Positions 20,432 to 30,268 of a DNA stretch of 64,000 nt are shown here, piece after piece. A program made the translations under genes and the position numbers. Position 1 is the first letter of the stretch; the number at the start of each line of letters is the position of its first letter. Source of the DNA: Nocardioides sambongensis (GTDB lineage: Bacteria; Actinomycetota; Actinomycetes; Propionibacteriales; Nocardioidaceae); contig NZ_CP041091.1 in assembly GCF_006494815.1 (NCBI RefSeq), forward strand, positions 1,386,501-1,450,500, in the 5' to 3' direction. The notes under the pieces were generated by a model. The model worked only from the letters and a program-made list of their open reading frames with translations, had not been told where the DNA came from and did not search any database.

Positions 20432-21444
20432 TCAACCACCTTCCGAGGAGTGGCCCGGGAAGAGGTGCGCGTCGGGATCGATGGCGACCGCCGCGTTGTT
20501 CACGGCGGTGGCCGCCTCGCCGAAACCGACGGCGATCAGCCGCACCTTGCCCGGGTAGTCGGTGATGTCGCCGGCGGCGAAGACCCGCGGGAGGTTCGTC
20601 CGCATCGCGCTGTCCACCACCAGGTGACGCTTGTTGGTCTCCAGGCCCCAGCGCTGCAGCGGGCCGAGGTCGGCCACGAAACCGAGCGCCGCGACCACCG
20701 CCTGCACCGGCCGTACGACGACCGCCGGGCCGTCCTCGCGCTCGACCGTCAGCTCGGCCTCGGCGACCTGCGCGTCGCCACGCAGCGCCGAGACCTGGGC
20801 CCTGGTGATGATCTCGACGCTCGAGGCCCGCGCCTGCTCCACGGTGCGGGCGTGGGCTCGGAAGGCGTCCCGCCGGTGGACCAGGGTCACCGACCGGGCG
20901 ATCGGCTCCAGGTGCAGCGCCCAGTCGAAGGCGCTGTCACCGCCGCCGACGACCAGGACGTCGCGGTCGACGTACGGCTCGAAGGAGGGGACGAAGAACT
21001 CCAGGCCGCGCCCCAGCCACTCCCCGCCGGCCGGCAGCGGCCGGGGACTGAACTTGCCGATCCCGGCGGTGATCACCATCGCACCCCCTGCACCACGGTG
21101 CCGTCGTCGAGGGTGAGCCGGACGCCGGACCCGTCGGCCACCAGGTCGTTCGCGGTGCGGCCGAGCAGCTCCACCGGAACGGCGGTGCGCGCCTGCTCGA
21201 CCAGACCGGTGACCAGGTCACGGCCCTTCACCGTCGGGAACCCGGCGACGTCGAGGATCGCCTTCTCCGGGTACATCGCGGTGACCTGGCCGCCGAGCTC
21301 GGGCAGTGAGTCCACCAGCGCGACGGTGAGGCCACGGAACCCCGCGTAGTAGGTGGCGAACAGCCCGGCGGGCCCGGCGCCGACCACGATCAGGTCGCAG
21401 GACACGTCGCGGGTGTCGGCTCCGACTGGCTCAGGACTGTCCAC
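20432..21444 (-). CDS. Thioredoxin-reductase-like ferredoxin-NADP+ reductase (one-base break)
   Basis: About 337 aa when repaired. FAD motif [16 protein letters not shown] (~residue 20), NADP motif [18 protein letters not shown]-terminal FAD motif [25 protein letters not shown]. There is no CxxC redox pair, so this is the reductase that supplies ferredoxin (YumC-type FNR) rather than thioredoxin. The frame breaks in the C-run at 21084-21088; one more base gives [18 protein letters not shown]. The GTG at 21444 stands 6 nt after a TACAGT -10 element and 9 bp from a perfect KstR operator, as in the chsE1-chsE2 promoter. First gene of a five-gene operon with its likely partner ferredoxin. Confidence 0.82.
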
Positions 21445-21452
21445 AGCGAAAC

Positions 21453-21466
21453 TGTAACGTGTTCTA
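21453..21466. promoter_or_regulatory. KstR operator (perfect consensus) of the redox/SDR operon
   Basis: TGTAACGTGTTCTA, identical to the site at 6039 and with the same 9-bp spacing to a GTG start. It lies between the end of the mce operon and the ferredoxin reductase gene. Confidence 0.88.
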
Positions 21467-21501
21467 TTTGGGCTGGGTATCCCCATCTGCGAAGTGTCCC
21501 G

Positions 21502-22318
21502 TCACTTGGTCGCCAGGCCGTCGACCAGCCACCCCGGTCGGTGTTCACCACCGTGACCACCGCGCGGTAGGGCGCATAGGTGGTCTTGCGGTCCGCCTTG
21601 GTGCCCTTGGTGACGTACTGGTTCAGGAAGACCAGCACCTCCATCTCCGACGCGCTCGCCCGGACCACGCCCTGCCCGACCACCCGGGCCTGGACGTCGG
21701 TCTTGTTGGCGACGAACTCGTCCTTGATCTGGTCGGTCGTCTCCTGGTACTCCGCGGCGAACCGCTCGGTCATCACCTCGCTGGCCTTGGCCACGTCGTC
21801 GTCGTAGGACGTGGACTTGCGGGCGACGATGTCGACCAGCGCGGTCGCCGCGGCCTCCGCGCCGCTCTGGGCGTCGGAGTCGTTCATCTGGATCGGCCGG
21901 TCGTCGGGGACGGAGATCGGCGCGTCGGAGTCCGCCCGGGCGCTCGCCTCGTCGTCGCCGAGGACGAACCAGGCGGTCTGGGCGACCAGCACCAGGGCGA
22001 TCACGGTCAGCACGACCAGCAGGCCGCGCGTCATCCGGGTGCCGCCGAGCAGCGAGGTCAGCCGACCGTCGGCCCTGGGCGCGCCGTCCGTCGACGTACG
22101 CGCCGCCGGCTTCGCGGGGCCTTGCCGCCGGACCCGCCGGTCGCCTTGTCGGCCTTGCCGGTCGGCTTCCCTGTGGTGGTGCCGGACTCGTCCGCGCCCC
22201 GGTCGGCGCTTTCGCCGCCGGCCGCGTCCGGAGCGGAGCCGGGGCTCCGGCCGGCCAGCTTGCGCGGCCTCGGGGTGGTGCCGCGGGAGCTGGGGCGTCG
22301 TGGGTTGCTGGGACTCAT
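21502..22318 (-). CDS. Mce-associated membrane protein (two one-base breaks)
   Basis: About 272 aa when repaired. A Pro/Ser/Arg/Lys-rich cytoplasmic region (~85 residues) leads to KPAARTSTDGAPRADG, then one membrane helix (LLVVLTVIALVLVAQTAWFVL), then an outward domain with ALVDIVARKSTSYDDDVAKA and VFLNQYVTKGTKADRKTTYAPY. This is the NTF2-like Mce-associated family (Rv3492c-type). The first break, near 22115-22120, restores GGKAPAKPAART. The second, in the run at 21531-21534, restores TDRGWLVDGLATK and the stop at 21502. These proteins support Mce complexes in the cell envelope. Last gene of the mce operon. Confidence 0.75.
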
Positions 22319-22328
22319 CGCTGCCTCC

Positions 22329-22904
22329 TCACTGCACGAACTGCAGGTCGCGGACCAGCCACCGGTCGCCCTCGCGCACGAGCTCGAGCTGGAGCCGGTA
22401 GTTGCGTGCCTGCTTCTTGAAGTCGGTGGTCTTGTTGGCCACGGTGCCGGTGGTGGCCGCGAGCACGGTCGCGGAGTCGTCGTCGGCGGAGACCAGGCCC
22501 GCCCAGAGCACCTCGCCCTCCATCACCGACTCGGCGCGCTGGGCGACCTCGACCAACCCCTTGGCCGACTTCTCGTACTGCTTGCGGAAGTCGCCGGTCG
22601 ACTGCGAGGTGACCGCCTCGACGGCGGCGTCGGCGTCGTCGTGGCGCAGGTTGATGAAGGAGGTCGCCATCTTGGTGGCGGCGTCCAGGACGGCCGCGTC
22701 GCGCTCCTGGTCCTCGACGCTGGCCTCCTCGAGCTCGGTGACCCCGGACAACGCGATCTCCCCGTCGCCCGAGCCGCCGCCGGCCGGGTCGTCCCGGACG
22801 ATGGTCACGCCGACCGCGATCGCGATCGCCGCGCAGGCGATCACCAGCCCCCACAGCACGAGGTTCAAGGTCAGCCGGCCGCGGGCCGTCATGGTCTGGG
22901 TCAT
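22329..22904 (-). CDS. Mce-associated membrane protein
   Basis: 191-aa single-pass protein. Short cytoplasmic head, helix LNLVLWGLVIACAAIAIAVGVTIV, then an outward domain (SFINLRHDDADAAVEAVTSQSTGDFRKQYEKSAKGL) of the Mce-associated NTF2-like type. The ATG at 22904 overlaps the Mce4F stop (ATGA), so it is the eighth membrane component in one transcript. Homologues (Rv3493c) stabilise or assist the Mce4 sterol importer; the mechanism here is inferred. Confidence 0.8.
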   Translation of the reverse strand: MTQTMTARGRLTLNLVLWGLVIACAAIAIAVGVTIVRDDPAGGGSGDGEIALSGVTELEEASVEDQERDAAVLDAATKMATSFINLRHDDADAAVEAVTSQSTGDFRKQYEKSAKGLVEVAQRAESVMEGEVLWAGLVSADDDSATVLAATTGTVANKTTDFKKQARNYRLQLELVREGDRWLVRDLQFVQ

Positions 22905-24171
22905 GGTGTCGCCACCGGTCCCACGAGCATCCACTTCCACGCATCCCCTCCCAGGACGGACAGGTTCCCGTTGTCCGCGAAGCGGACCGGGTTCCCGTGC
23001 TCATCGACGACTCCGGGGACCTCCCTGGTCACCGGGTCGTAGGTGCCACTGTAGACACGGGCGCCGGACGCGTTGGTCCCCGTTCCACCGGGCACCGCGC
23101 GCGATCCCCGCATCGAGTACGGCGCGTCCGCGGTGCACTCCGCCGGGTAGATCGGGCCGTCGGTGAGGTCCTGCGTCGAGCGCCAGTCCTCCGGCGGCTT
23201 GTAGCCCTGGGTGCACGGCGGCACGCTGTAGTCGAACTGCAGATTCACGTGTCCCCATCCGTCGGAGGTGCTCCCGGTGGGCCCGCCGGCGATCACCGCC
23301 GGGTAGGTCACCAGCAGCTGCTCGATGCCGGCCAGGTGGGTGACCATGACCTGGCTGGTGGAGGTGAGATCGCTGAGCAGGACCGGCAGGGTCGGCTCGA
23401 GGTCCTCCAGCAGCGCCTGCACCTCGCGGGCCGCTCCGGGCGCGTCGGTGATCACGTCGCGCAGGTCCCCGTCGCTGCGGCGGAGCGTGTCGGTGATCGT
23501 GGCGAGGTCGCGGGAGAACCCCGGATGTTCTCCTTCTGCCCCCGCTGGGTCCGCAGCACGGTGAGTCCGCTGTCGAGCAGCCGGACGGTCTCCTCGGTGT
23601 GCTCGGACGCCTCCTCGATGAAGACCGAGCCGTTGTCCAGGAGCCTCTGCAGATCCTGCCCGGTGTCGGTGAACATCAGCCCGAGCTCCTTGACGGTCAC
23701 CTGGAGGTCCGACTTGTCGACCGACTGCACGAAGTCGTTGACGTCGACCAGCAGGTCTCCCTCGTCGACCGGCACCGCGTCCGCTCCGGCTTCGAAGACG
23801 TGTCCGTTCTCGGCGTACGGGGCCTCCTCGTCGGGTGGCTGGAAGTCCAGGTACTGCTCCCCCACTGCGGAGAGGTTGTGCACGTAGATCGAGGAGTCGG
23901 TGGGCAGCTCGGTGCCGTCCTCGAGCGCCAGGTCGACGTCGATCCCCTCCTCGGTGGGGGTGACCGTGGAGACCTTGCCGATCTTGACGCCGCGGTAGGT
24001 CACCTCGCTGCCCTCGAAGAGTCCGCCGGACTCGGGCAGCATCACGGTCACGTGCAGGCCGCGCCCCAGCACCCTGTCGACCAGGCCGAGATAGGTGGCG
24101 GTGATGTAGGTGATGCCCACCGCGCTGAGCACCACGAACGCCATCAGCCGGATCCGCACGCCACGGGTCAT
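22901..24171 (-). CDS. mce4F: Mce4F, MCE family protein (one-base break)
   Basis: About 423 aa when repaired. N-terminal helix IRLMAFVVLSAVGITYITATYLG anchors it. The MlaD/MCE domain follows (VTVMLPESGGLFEGSEVTYRGVKIGKV, ~residues 40-120), then a long helical region and a C-terminal Cys-containing domain (SVPPCTQGYKPPEDW). The frame breaks in the run at about 23518-23522; one base restores NIRGFSRDLATITD. MCE subunits form a hexameric tunnel that carries lipids across the periplasm; Mce4 carries sterols. The ATG at 24171 overlaps the mce4E stop by four bases. Sixth mce gene in order A-F. Confidence 0.85.
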
Positions 24172-25525
24172 GCCGCACCTCCGAGCAGGCCGACGGTGGT
24201 GACCGTCGGGTCCGAGTCGCCCTCCTGCATGCTGCGGGAGAGTCCACTGACGCCGCCGAGAAGACCGTTCAGGGTGTCCCCGAGCAGACCGTCCTCGACC
24301 AGCGACCGGAGGTCCGGCACGGCGTTCACGATCGCGCACACCGGGCTGTCCTTCAGCTGGTCGAGGCGGCACTCCTTCCTCAGGTTCTTCAGCAGGTCCA
24401 GATCGGTGAGCACCAGCGAGCAGGCGCGGCTGGTCAGCTTGCCGCTGGTCAGGCACTTGCCGACCTGGTCGATGACCTCGCCGAGGTCGGGCAGCTGGAT
24501 GTCGGGGATGCCCACGCCGCGCAGCAGGTTGGCCAGGTCGATGTCGACCCGGGCGATCGTGTCGGCGTAGTCGCCCTGGACGATCGCGTTCGCCGCCTTC
24601 GGGAACGGGAAGCTCGCCAGCAGGTTGAGGCCCGGCGCCAGCTCGTCGCCGGCGCCCGCCAGCTTGTCGAGCACCGGCGCGAGGTGCTCGAGCATCTTCA
24701 GTACGTCGCCCTTGCTCGCGTTGATCACCCGGGTGCCGACCCGGCCCAGCTTGTCCAGCGAGCCGAGCATCGAGATCAGCTCGTCGTGCTGCTCGGCGAG
24801 CACCTTCACCGCGGGGCCGGTGGCGTCGAGGGCGTTCCCGATCGTCTTCTTCTCCGCGTTCAGCGTGCCGGCCAGGCTGTTCATCGACTCCATCGCGTGG
24901 ATGATGTCGACCTTCTGCTGGTCCAGCGTGCCGACCAGGCCTCGAGCGAGCCCAGCAGGGACTTGAGCCGGTCCTCGCGCCCCGACATCACCAGGTTGGC
25001 CTCTTCGGTGATGGTGCCCAGCTGTGCCACCCCGCCGCCGCTGAGCAGGAACGAGAGGGCGCCGAGCACCTCCTCGACCTCGGGGTTGCGGCCGGTGGCG
25101 GCCAGGTCGATGTTGTCGCCGTCCTCGAGCCGGCCGGTGGGCTGCTGCTCGGTCGGCTCGACGAGCGCGACGTACTTCTCACCGAGGAGGGAGACCTGGC
25201 GGATGTCGGCCAGCGCGTTGTCCGGCAGGACGACGTCGTCCTTGATCCGCAGGGTCACCTCGGCGTGCCAGCCCTTGCGCTCCACCTCGGTCACCTCGCC
25301 GACCACCACGTCGTCGACCATCACCGGCGAACGCGGCACCACGTTCAGCACGTCGGCGAACTCGGCGGTGATCTGGTAGGCCTCGTCCTCGGCGACCGGT
25401 GAGCCGGGCAGCGGGAGGTCGTAGGCGCCGTCGAAGTCGCAGCCCGCGAGGAGCAGCGGCCCCGCCACCGCGGCGACCGCGGCGGTCCGCAGTCGACGGC
25501 GCAACGTCGTGTCCGTGTGCTTCAT
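24168..25525 (-). CDS. mce4E: Mce4E, lipoprotein MCE subunit (one-base break)
   Basis: About 452 aa when repaired. The signal peptide ends in a lipobox (LLLAGC, Cys ~29), as in the LprN-type fifth Mce subunit. The MCE domain (VVPRSPVMVDDVVVGEVTEV, ALADIRQVSLLGEKYVAL) is followed by helical hairpins (SLAGTLNAEKKTIGNALDA) and a Cys-rich segment (SRACSLVLTDLDLL). One missing base near 24940 joins SLLGSLEGL-VGTLDQQKVDIIH. Four-base ATGA overlaps at both ends show translational coupling to mce4D and mce4F. Confidence 0.85.
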
Positions 25526-26763
25526 CGGGTGCCACCTCCGAGCAGTCCGGCGACCGAGGGGTCGAGGTTCGGGACGTAGCCGACCTGCTCGGTCTGCGGC
25601 AGCCGCAGACCCTTCTTCGTGTCGGTCTTGCTGGGCAGGTAGGAGCTGTACTCCGGCGGGATGTAGGGGAGCTTGGTGGTGAGCGGCTCGAGCAGCTGCT
25701 CGAACAGCTCGCAGGCGATGTCCTTCAGTGCCCGCGGCATCAGCGGGTTCTGCTGCACGACGCCGCAGATGAAGCCGTCGGCGTCCCAGATCATCCCGCC
25801 GATGCCGATCCGCGAGTTCTGGCTGCCGGAGGCGTGGTCGAAGCCCAGGTGGAGGTTGCCGATCGCCACCGGGGCGATCCGCAGTGCCGTGTCCAGGTTG
25901 TCCTTCTCCGAGGCGATCGTGGAGACCACCGTGGTCAGCTGGCGCACGTCCTTGGCCAGGGCGTCGCGGTTGTCGCCGACGAAGCTCTTCACGTTGCCGA
26001 CCGCCCGGGCGACCGCCCCGACGGCGCGACTGAGCTCGTCGCTCTCCGCGGAGAGCATCTGCGAGACGTCGGCGAGATCCTTCATGAAGGCCCGCACCAG
26101 CGAGTCGTTCTCGGCGAGCGTGGAGGTGAAGGTCGCCAGCTCGGTCACCGTCTGGAACAGCGGGCCGGCACCGTCGCCGAAGGTCTCGGCAGCGGCCGCG
26201 AGCTCCTGGATCATGGCGTTGCCGCGGGCGCCCTGCCCCTCGAACGCCTTGCGCGCCGCCTTCAGGAAGTGGTTCAGCGTGCCGTCCTCGTTGACGCCGT
26301 TGGGCCCGAGCGCCTGGGTCAGGCTCTGCAGGCTCCCGTAGATCCGGTCCAGCTCCACCGGGACCGCGGTCTCCGGCAGCGCGATGTCGGCGCCGTCGGC
26401 CATCACGTCGCCCTTGGTGTAGACCGGGGTCAGCTGCACGAAGCGGTCCGCGACCAGGGTCGGGGTGACGATGGCCGCCTTCGCGTCCTCGGGGACCCGG
26501 TAGGTGGCGTCGTACTCCATCTCGACGCGGACCGAGTTCCCCTCCGGGATCACCGCGGTCACGGTCCCGACGCTGACCCCGAGGATCCGGACGTCGGTGC
26601 CCTTGTAGACGCTGACCGCGCGCGGGAAGTGGGCCGTGACGGTCTTGGTCTCCTGGGGCGAGGCCGCGACGTTCACCAGTCCGCCGACCACCAGCAGCAG
26701 CACGACGAGCGCGACGATGCGGCGGTCGATGCGCTTCCAGATCGTGTTCACCATGGCGCTCAC
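25522..26763 (-). CDS. mce4D: Mce4D, MCE family protein
   Basis: 413 aa, intact. Membrane anchor IVALVVLLLVVGGLVNVAA, MCE domain (VTAHFPRAVSVYKGTDVRILGVSVGTVTAV, ~residues 40-115), then coiled-coil-like helices (SVNVKSFVGDNRDALAKDVRQL region) and a Pro-rich tail (KLPYIPPEYSSYLP). The start ATG overlaps the mce4C stop by four bases; an internal ATG four codons in is possible. Fourth subunit of the importer. Confidence 0.88.
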   Translation of the reverse strand: MSAMVNTIWKRIDRRIVALVVLLLVVGGLVNVAASPQETKTVTAHFPRAVSVYKGTDVRILGVSVGTVTAVIPEGNSVRVEMEYDATYRVPEDAKAAIVTPTLVADRFVQLTPVYTKGDVMADGADIALPETAVPVELDRIYGSLQSLTQALGPNGVNEDGTLNHFLKAARKAFEGQGARGNAMIQELAAAAETFGDGAGPLFQTVTELATFTSTLAENDSLVRAFMKDLADVSQMLSAESDELSRAVGAVARAVGNVKSFVGDNRDALAKDVRQLTTVVSTIASEKDNLDTALRIAPVAIGNLHLGFDHASGSQNSRIGIGGMIWDADGFICGVVQQNPLMPRALKDIACELFEQLLEPLTTKLPYIPPEYSSYLPSKTDTKKGLRLPQTEQVGYVPNLDPSVAGLLGGGTR

Positions 26764-27740
26764 TCCACGACCCCGGGCAGGAACTCGCCGGTGGGGATGG
26801 CGGCGATGTTGGCGGCGTACGCGTCGAACCAGGGTCCGGTGCCGAGGATGTTGCTGAGGATCTCCACGTAGGGCCCGAGTGCGTTCAACGTCGCCTTCAG
26901 CTGCTTCTTCTTGTCGACCAGCATCGTGGTGAGGGTGTCCACCTGCTCCAGGGCGGGCCCGATCTGCTCGGCGTTGTCGGTGGCCACGCCGTTCAGCTCC
27001 TGCGCCATCGTCCGAGCGTTGACCAGCAGGTCGTGGACGGCCCGGCGGCGCTTCGTCAGCTCCTGGAAGACCAGGTCGCTGTTCTTCATCAGCCCGACGA
27101 TGTCCTCGCTGCGCGCGGAGAGCACCTTGCTCACCTCGGCGGAGGAGTCCAGCAGGGTCTGCAGCTGCTCGTCGCGCGTGGACACCGTCCGGGAGAGTCG
27201 GGCGATCCCCTCGAACGAGGACTGGATCTCCGGCGCCGCCTCGTCGACGGTGTCGGAGACGATGTCGAGGGCCTGGACCAGCTGGTCGGTGTCGATCCGC
27301 TCGGTGGTGGTGGTCAGGTCACCGAACGCGCCGACGATGTCGTAGGCCGACTCGGTGCGGTCCACCGGGATCGTCTCCCCGCCGGCCAGCTGCCCGTCCC
27401 CGGCCGGCACGAGCCTGAGGTACTTCTCGCCGAGCAGGTTGTAGACGTCGATGGAGGCCGAGCTCTGCTCGCCGAACTCGACGTCGCCGTCGATCTCGAA
27501 GGCGACCACGACCGTGGAGTCCTGGAGCCGTACGTCGGTCACCCGGCCGACCCGGATGCCGCCGACCTGGACGACGTTGCCCTTGTGGATGCCGCTGGCA
27601 TCGCTGAACTCGGCGTAGTAGGTGGTGCCCTTGAAGCCGGGGAACTTGGACAGGTTGAACGTCGCCGCCGAGATCAGCGCCATCACCACCAGGGTGATCA
27701 CGCCGAGCCGCAGCACCCGTGCGTCGTTGTTGCGACTCAT
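26760..27740 (-). CDS. mce4C: Mce4C, MCE family protein
   Basis: 326 aa, intact. N-terminal anchor LGVITLVVMALISAATFNLSKF; MCE domain with YYAEFSDASGIHKGNVVQVGGIRVGRVTDV and the conserved YNLLGEKYLRLVPAG; then a long helical stalk (SDTVDEAAPEIQSSFEGIARL...). Subunit C is the shortest here, with no extended tail. A 60-bp gap precedes it, the only non-overlapping junction inside the mce gene set. Confidence 0.88.
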   Translation of the reverse strand: MSRNNDARVLRLGVITLVVMALISAATFNLSKFPGFKGTTYYAEFSDASGIHKGNVVQVGGIRVGRVTDVRLQDSTVVVAFEIDGDVEFGEQSSASIDVYNLLGEKYLRLVPAGDGQLAGGETIPVDRTESAYDIVGAFGDLTTTTERIDTDQLVQALDIVSDTVDEAAPEIQSSFEGIARLSRTVSTRDEQLQTLLDSSAEVSKVLSARSEDIVGLMKNSDLVFQELTKRRRAVHDLLVNARTMAQELNGVATDNAEQIGPALEQVDTLTTMLVDKKKQLKATLNALGPYVEILSNILGTGPWFDAYAANIAAIPTGEFLPGVVE

Positions 27741-27800
27741 CGATGCCCCTCGGAGTCGTGCGGAGGAGCGCGGTCGCGGAGAAGGTGGCGGTGGGCAGGG

Positions 27801-28878
27801 TCATCGGTCCTGGCACCTCTCCGCGGTGGACTTCAGCTCGAAGTCGCTGATGTACTTCTGGATCTGCCGGATGATCGGCTGGTCACCGATCAGCGGCAGC
27901 CGGATCCGGGCGGAGATTCCGCAGATGTAGTACTGGTACCAGGAGCCGTAGGTCCCGGTCCGGGTCTGGTCCGACATCACCTCGGGCATCCGGTTGAGCA
28001 GGTCGATGATGTCGGCACGCTGCTCCGGCTTGTTGAGCAGGCTGGCCAGGTCGTCGAGTGCCGCGATGTCCTTCTTGATCAGCGGCCGCCCTGCTCCAGC
28101 AGGTCCGCGACGGTCACGGTGAGGTCGGAGATGTTGTCCAGCGACGACCCGAGGGTGTCCCGGTCCTTCGCCAGGTCCGTCATCCAGTCCTTGAGCTCGA
28201 TGACCAGCGTGCTGAGCTGCTCGTGGCGCTGGTTGACCGTGTCCAGGGTCTCGCTGAGGTTGGTGATCACCTCGCCGATCAGGGCGTCCCGGTCGGCGAG
28301 CGTGTTGGTCAGCGACGCCGTGTGCTGCAGCAGGCCGCGCACGGTGCCCCCTCCCCCTGCAGCACCTGGACCAGGTTCATGCTCAGCTCGTTGACCTGCT
28401 TCGGGCTCAGCGCCTGGAAAAGCGGCTTGAAGCCATCGAAGAGCACGGTCAGGTCGAGCGCGGGCTTGGTGTTGGCCACCGCGATGGTGTCGCCGGCCTC
28501 GAGCACGGGGGTGGACCTCGCGGCGCTCCCCTCCTCCAGGGCGAGGTAGCGGTCGCCGATCAGGTTGAGGAACCGGATCTCGGCCCGCGACTCCTCGGTC
28601 AGCGCGACGTCGTCGTCGACCCGGAAGGTCACCTTCGCCATCGTGGTGTCGTAGTGCTCGACGCGCCGGACCTCGCCGACGCTCACCCCGGCGATCCGGA
28701 CGTCGTCGCCCTTCTCCAGCATGGTGGCGCTGGTGAAGATCGCGGAGTACTCCTTGGCCGCGCCGAGCCCAATGTTGCCCATGATCACCGCGAGCAGCGC
28801 GGTGCACAGCACCGAGATGACGGTGAAGACGCCCAGCTTGACCGCCGCGGCGATGGTGACGTTGTTGCGCCTGCTCAT
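27801..28878 (-). CDS. mce4B: Mce4B, MCE family protein (two one-base breaks)
   Basis: About 359 aa when repaired. Anchor AAAVKLGVFTVISVLCTALLAVIMGNIGLG; MCE domain (YSAIFTSATMLEKGDDVRIAGVSVGEVRRV, IRFLNLIGDRYLALEEG). The C-terminal domain ends near YYICGISARIRLPLIGD...STAERCQDR, with a Cys pair typical of subunit B. The first break, in the run near 28348, restores GEGGTVRGLLQHTAS. The second, near 28083, restores EQGRPLIKKDIAALDDLASLL. The start ATG overlaps the mce4A stop (ATGA). Confidence 0.83.
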
Positions 28879-30268
28879 CCCGACACCTCCTCGCCCTCAC
28901 GGACCAACGGTCCGTAGAGCAGGCTCCCGAGGGAGCCGTAGGAGGTGGGGTCCTGCCCGCTCTGGGAGGCGAGCATCGCGTTGACGATCCGCTGCTCCGC
29001 CTCCGAGCCCGCGAGCCCGCTGTCCACCCCGGTGTCCGAGATCGGGTCGAAGAGGCCCAGGTTGGGCAGCGGACTGGTCGGCGGGTCCTCGTCGAGCGCC
29101 CACCCCTGGTCCAGCGGCGCGGGGTCGGCCGGCACCTTGAAGTCGGGCAGGCCGGCGCACCACGGGCCGTGACCGACCTCGCCGTACACGGGGGTGTCGC
29201 GCTCGTCGAACGCGCGGTACTGCGGGGTGCCGAGCTCGATGTACTGCTTGACCACGTTTCCTTCGAAGGTCTTGGAGAGGATCGGTGCGTAGCGCGCGGC
29301 GCCCTTGATCAGGCACGGGAACTCCGGGGAGTACTCCGCCAGCAGCGCCAGCACGGGCTCGGTGAGCTCACCGGCCCGGATCAGGTTCTGCTCGTTCTCG
29401 GCGAGCACCCGGGTGGCCACGTCGGCCAGGCCGCCCAGGTCGGAGAAGAAGGTGTCCAGGTCCCGCTTCTTCTGCACGATCGTCTTGCTGGTGACCGTCA
29501 CGTTGGCCAGGGTGTCGAGGAGGTCGGGGGCGGCCAGGTCGTAGGCGTCGGCCACGTCGGCGAGCTCGACCAGGTCCTCGCGCAGGGTCGGCAGGTGGTC
29601 GTCGATCGCGTCGACGTAGCCGCCGAGCTGGTCCATGGTGGTGCCGATCTCGTCGCCACGACCGGACAGCGCGGTCGCCAGCGCGTTCAGGGTGGCGTTG
29701 AGGTCGGCGGGACGCACCGCGCGCAGCACCGGGAACAGGTCGGCGAGGATCCGGCTGAGCTCCACGTTGGTGGTCACCCGGTCCGACGGGATGACGTCGC
29801 CGTCGGCGAGCGGCGTCGAGGAGGGGGCCTCAGGCCGGACCAGCGAGACGAACTTCTGGCCGAAGAGCGTCGTCGGCATGATCTCGACGGAGATGTTGGA
29901 CGGGATGGACTTCGCGGCGTCCGGCTCGAGCGCGAGGCGGATCTCGGCCTGCTCGCCGTCCTGGGTCACCTCGCGCACCTGACCGACCAGCGCGCCGTTG
30001 ATCCGGACGTCGCCGAACTTGGCCAGCTGCAGGCCGGCCCGGTCCGCCTTCACGGTGATCCAGGTGACCCGGTCGAACTCCTTGTTGTAGATCGCGATCG
30101 ACAGCCCGATCAGCAGCGCGATCGAGGTGAGGAAGACGATGCCGGCGACCAGGAGCCGGTTGTGCTCCCGCGCCGAGTCGTGGTGGACGTTGACCAGCAT
30201 CAGCGGCGCCCCCGCACGCAGGTCCGGACGGACGGAGCGGAGACCACGGGCGTCGTGGAGCGGCTCAT
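28875..30268 (-). CDS. mce4A: Mce4A, MCE family protein (one-base break near N-terminus)
   Basis: About 464 aa when repaired. The ATG at 30268 overlaps the yrbE4B stop (ATGA). From it the frame reads MSRSTTPVVSAPSVRTCVRG and, with one more base in the C-run at 30209-30213, continues as APLMLVNVHHDSAREHNRLLVAGIVFL. The anchor helix is followed by the MCE domain (LAKFGDVRINGALVGQVREV, MPTTLFGQKFVSLVRPE), a helical stalk, and a long acidic/Pro tail (~100 residues after CAGLPDFKVPADP). The internal ATG at 30200 would give 441 aa, but it leaves a gap unlike the other coupled junctions. Confidence 0.83.
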
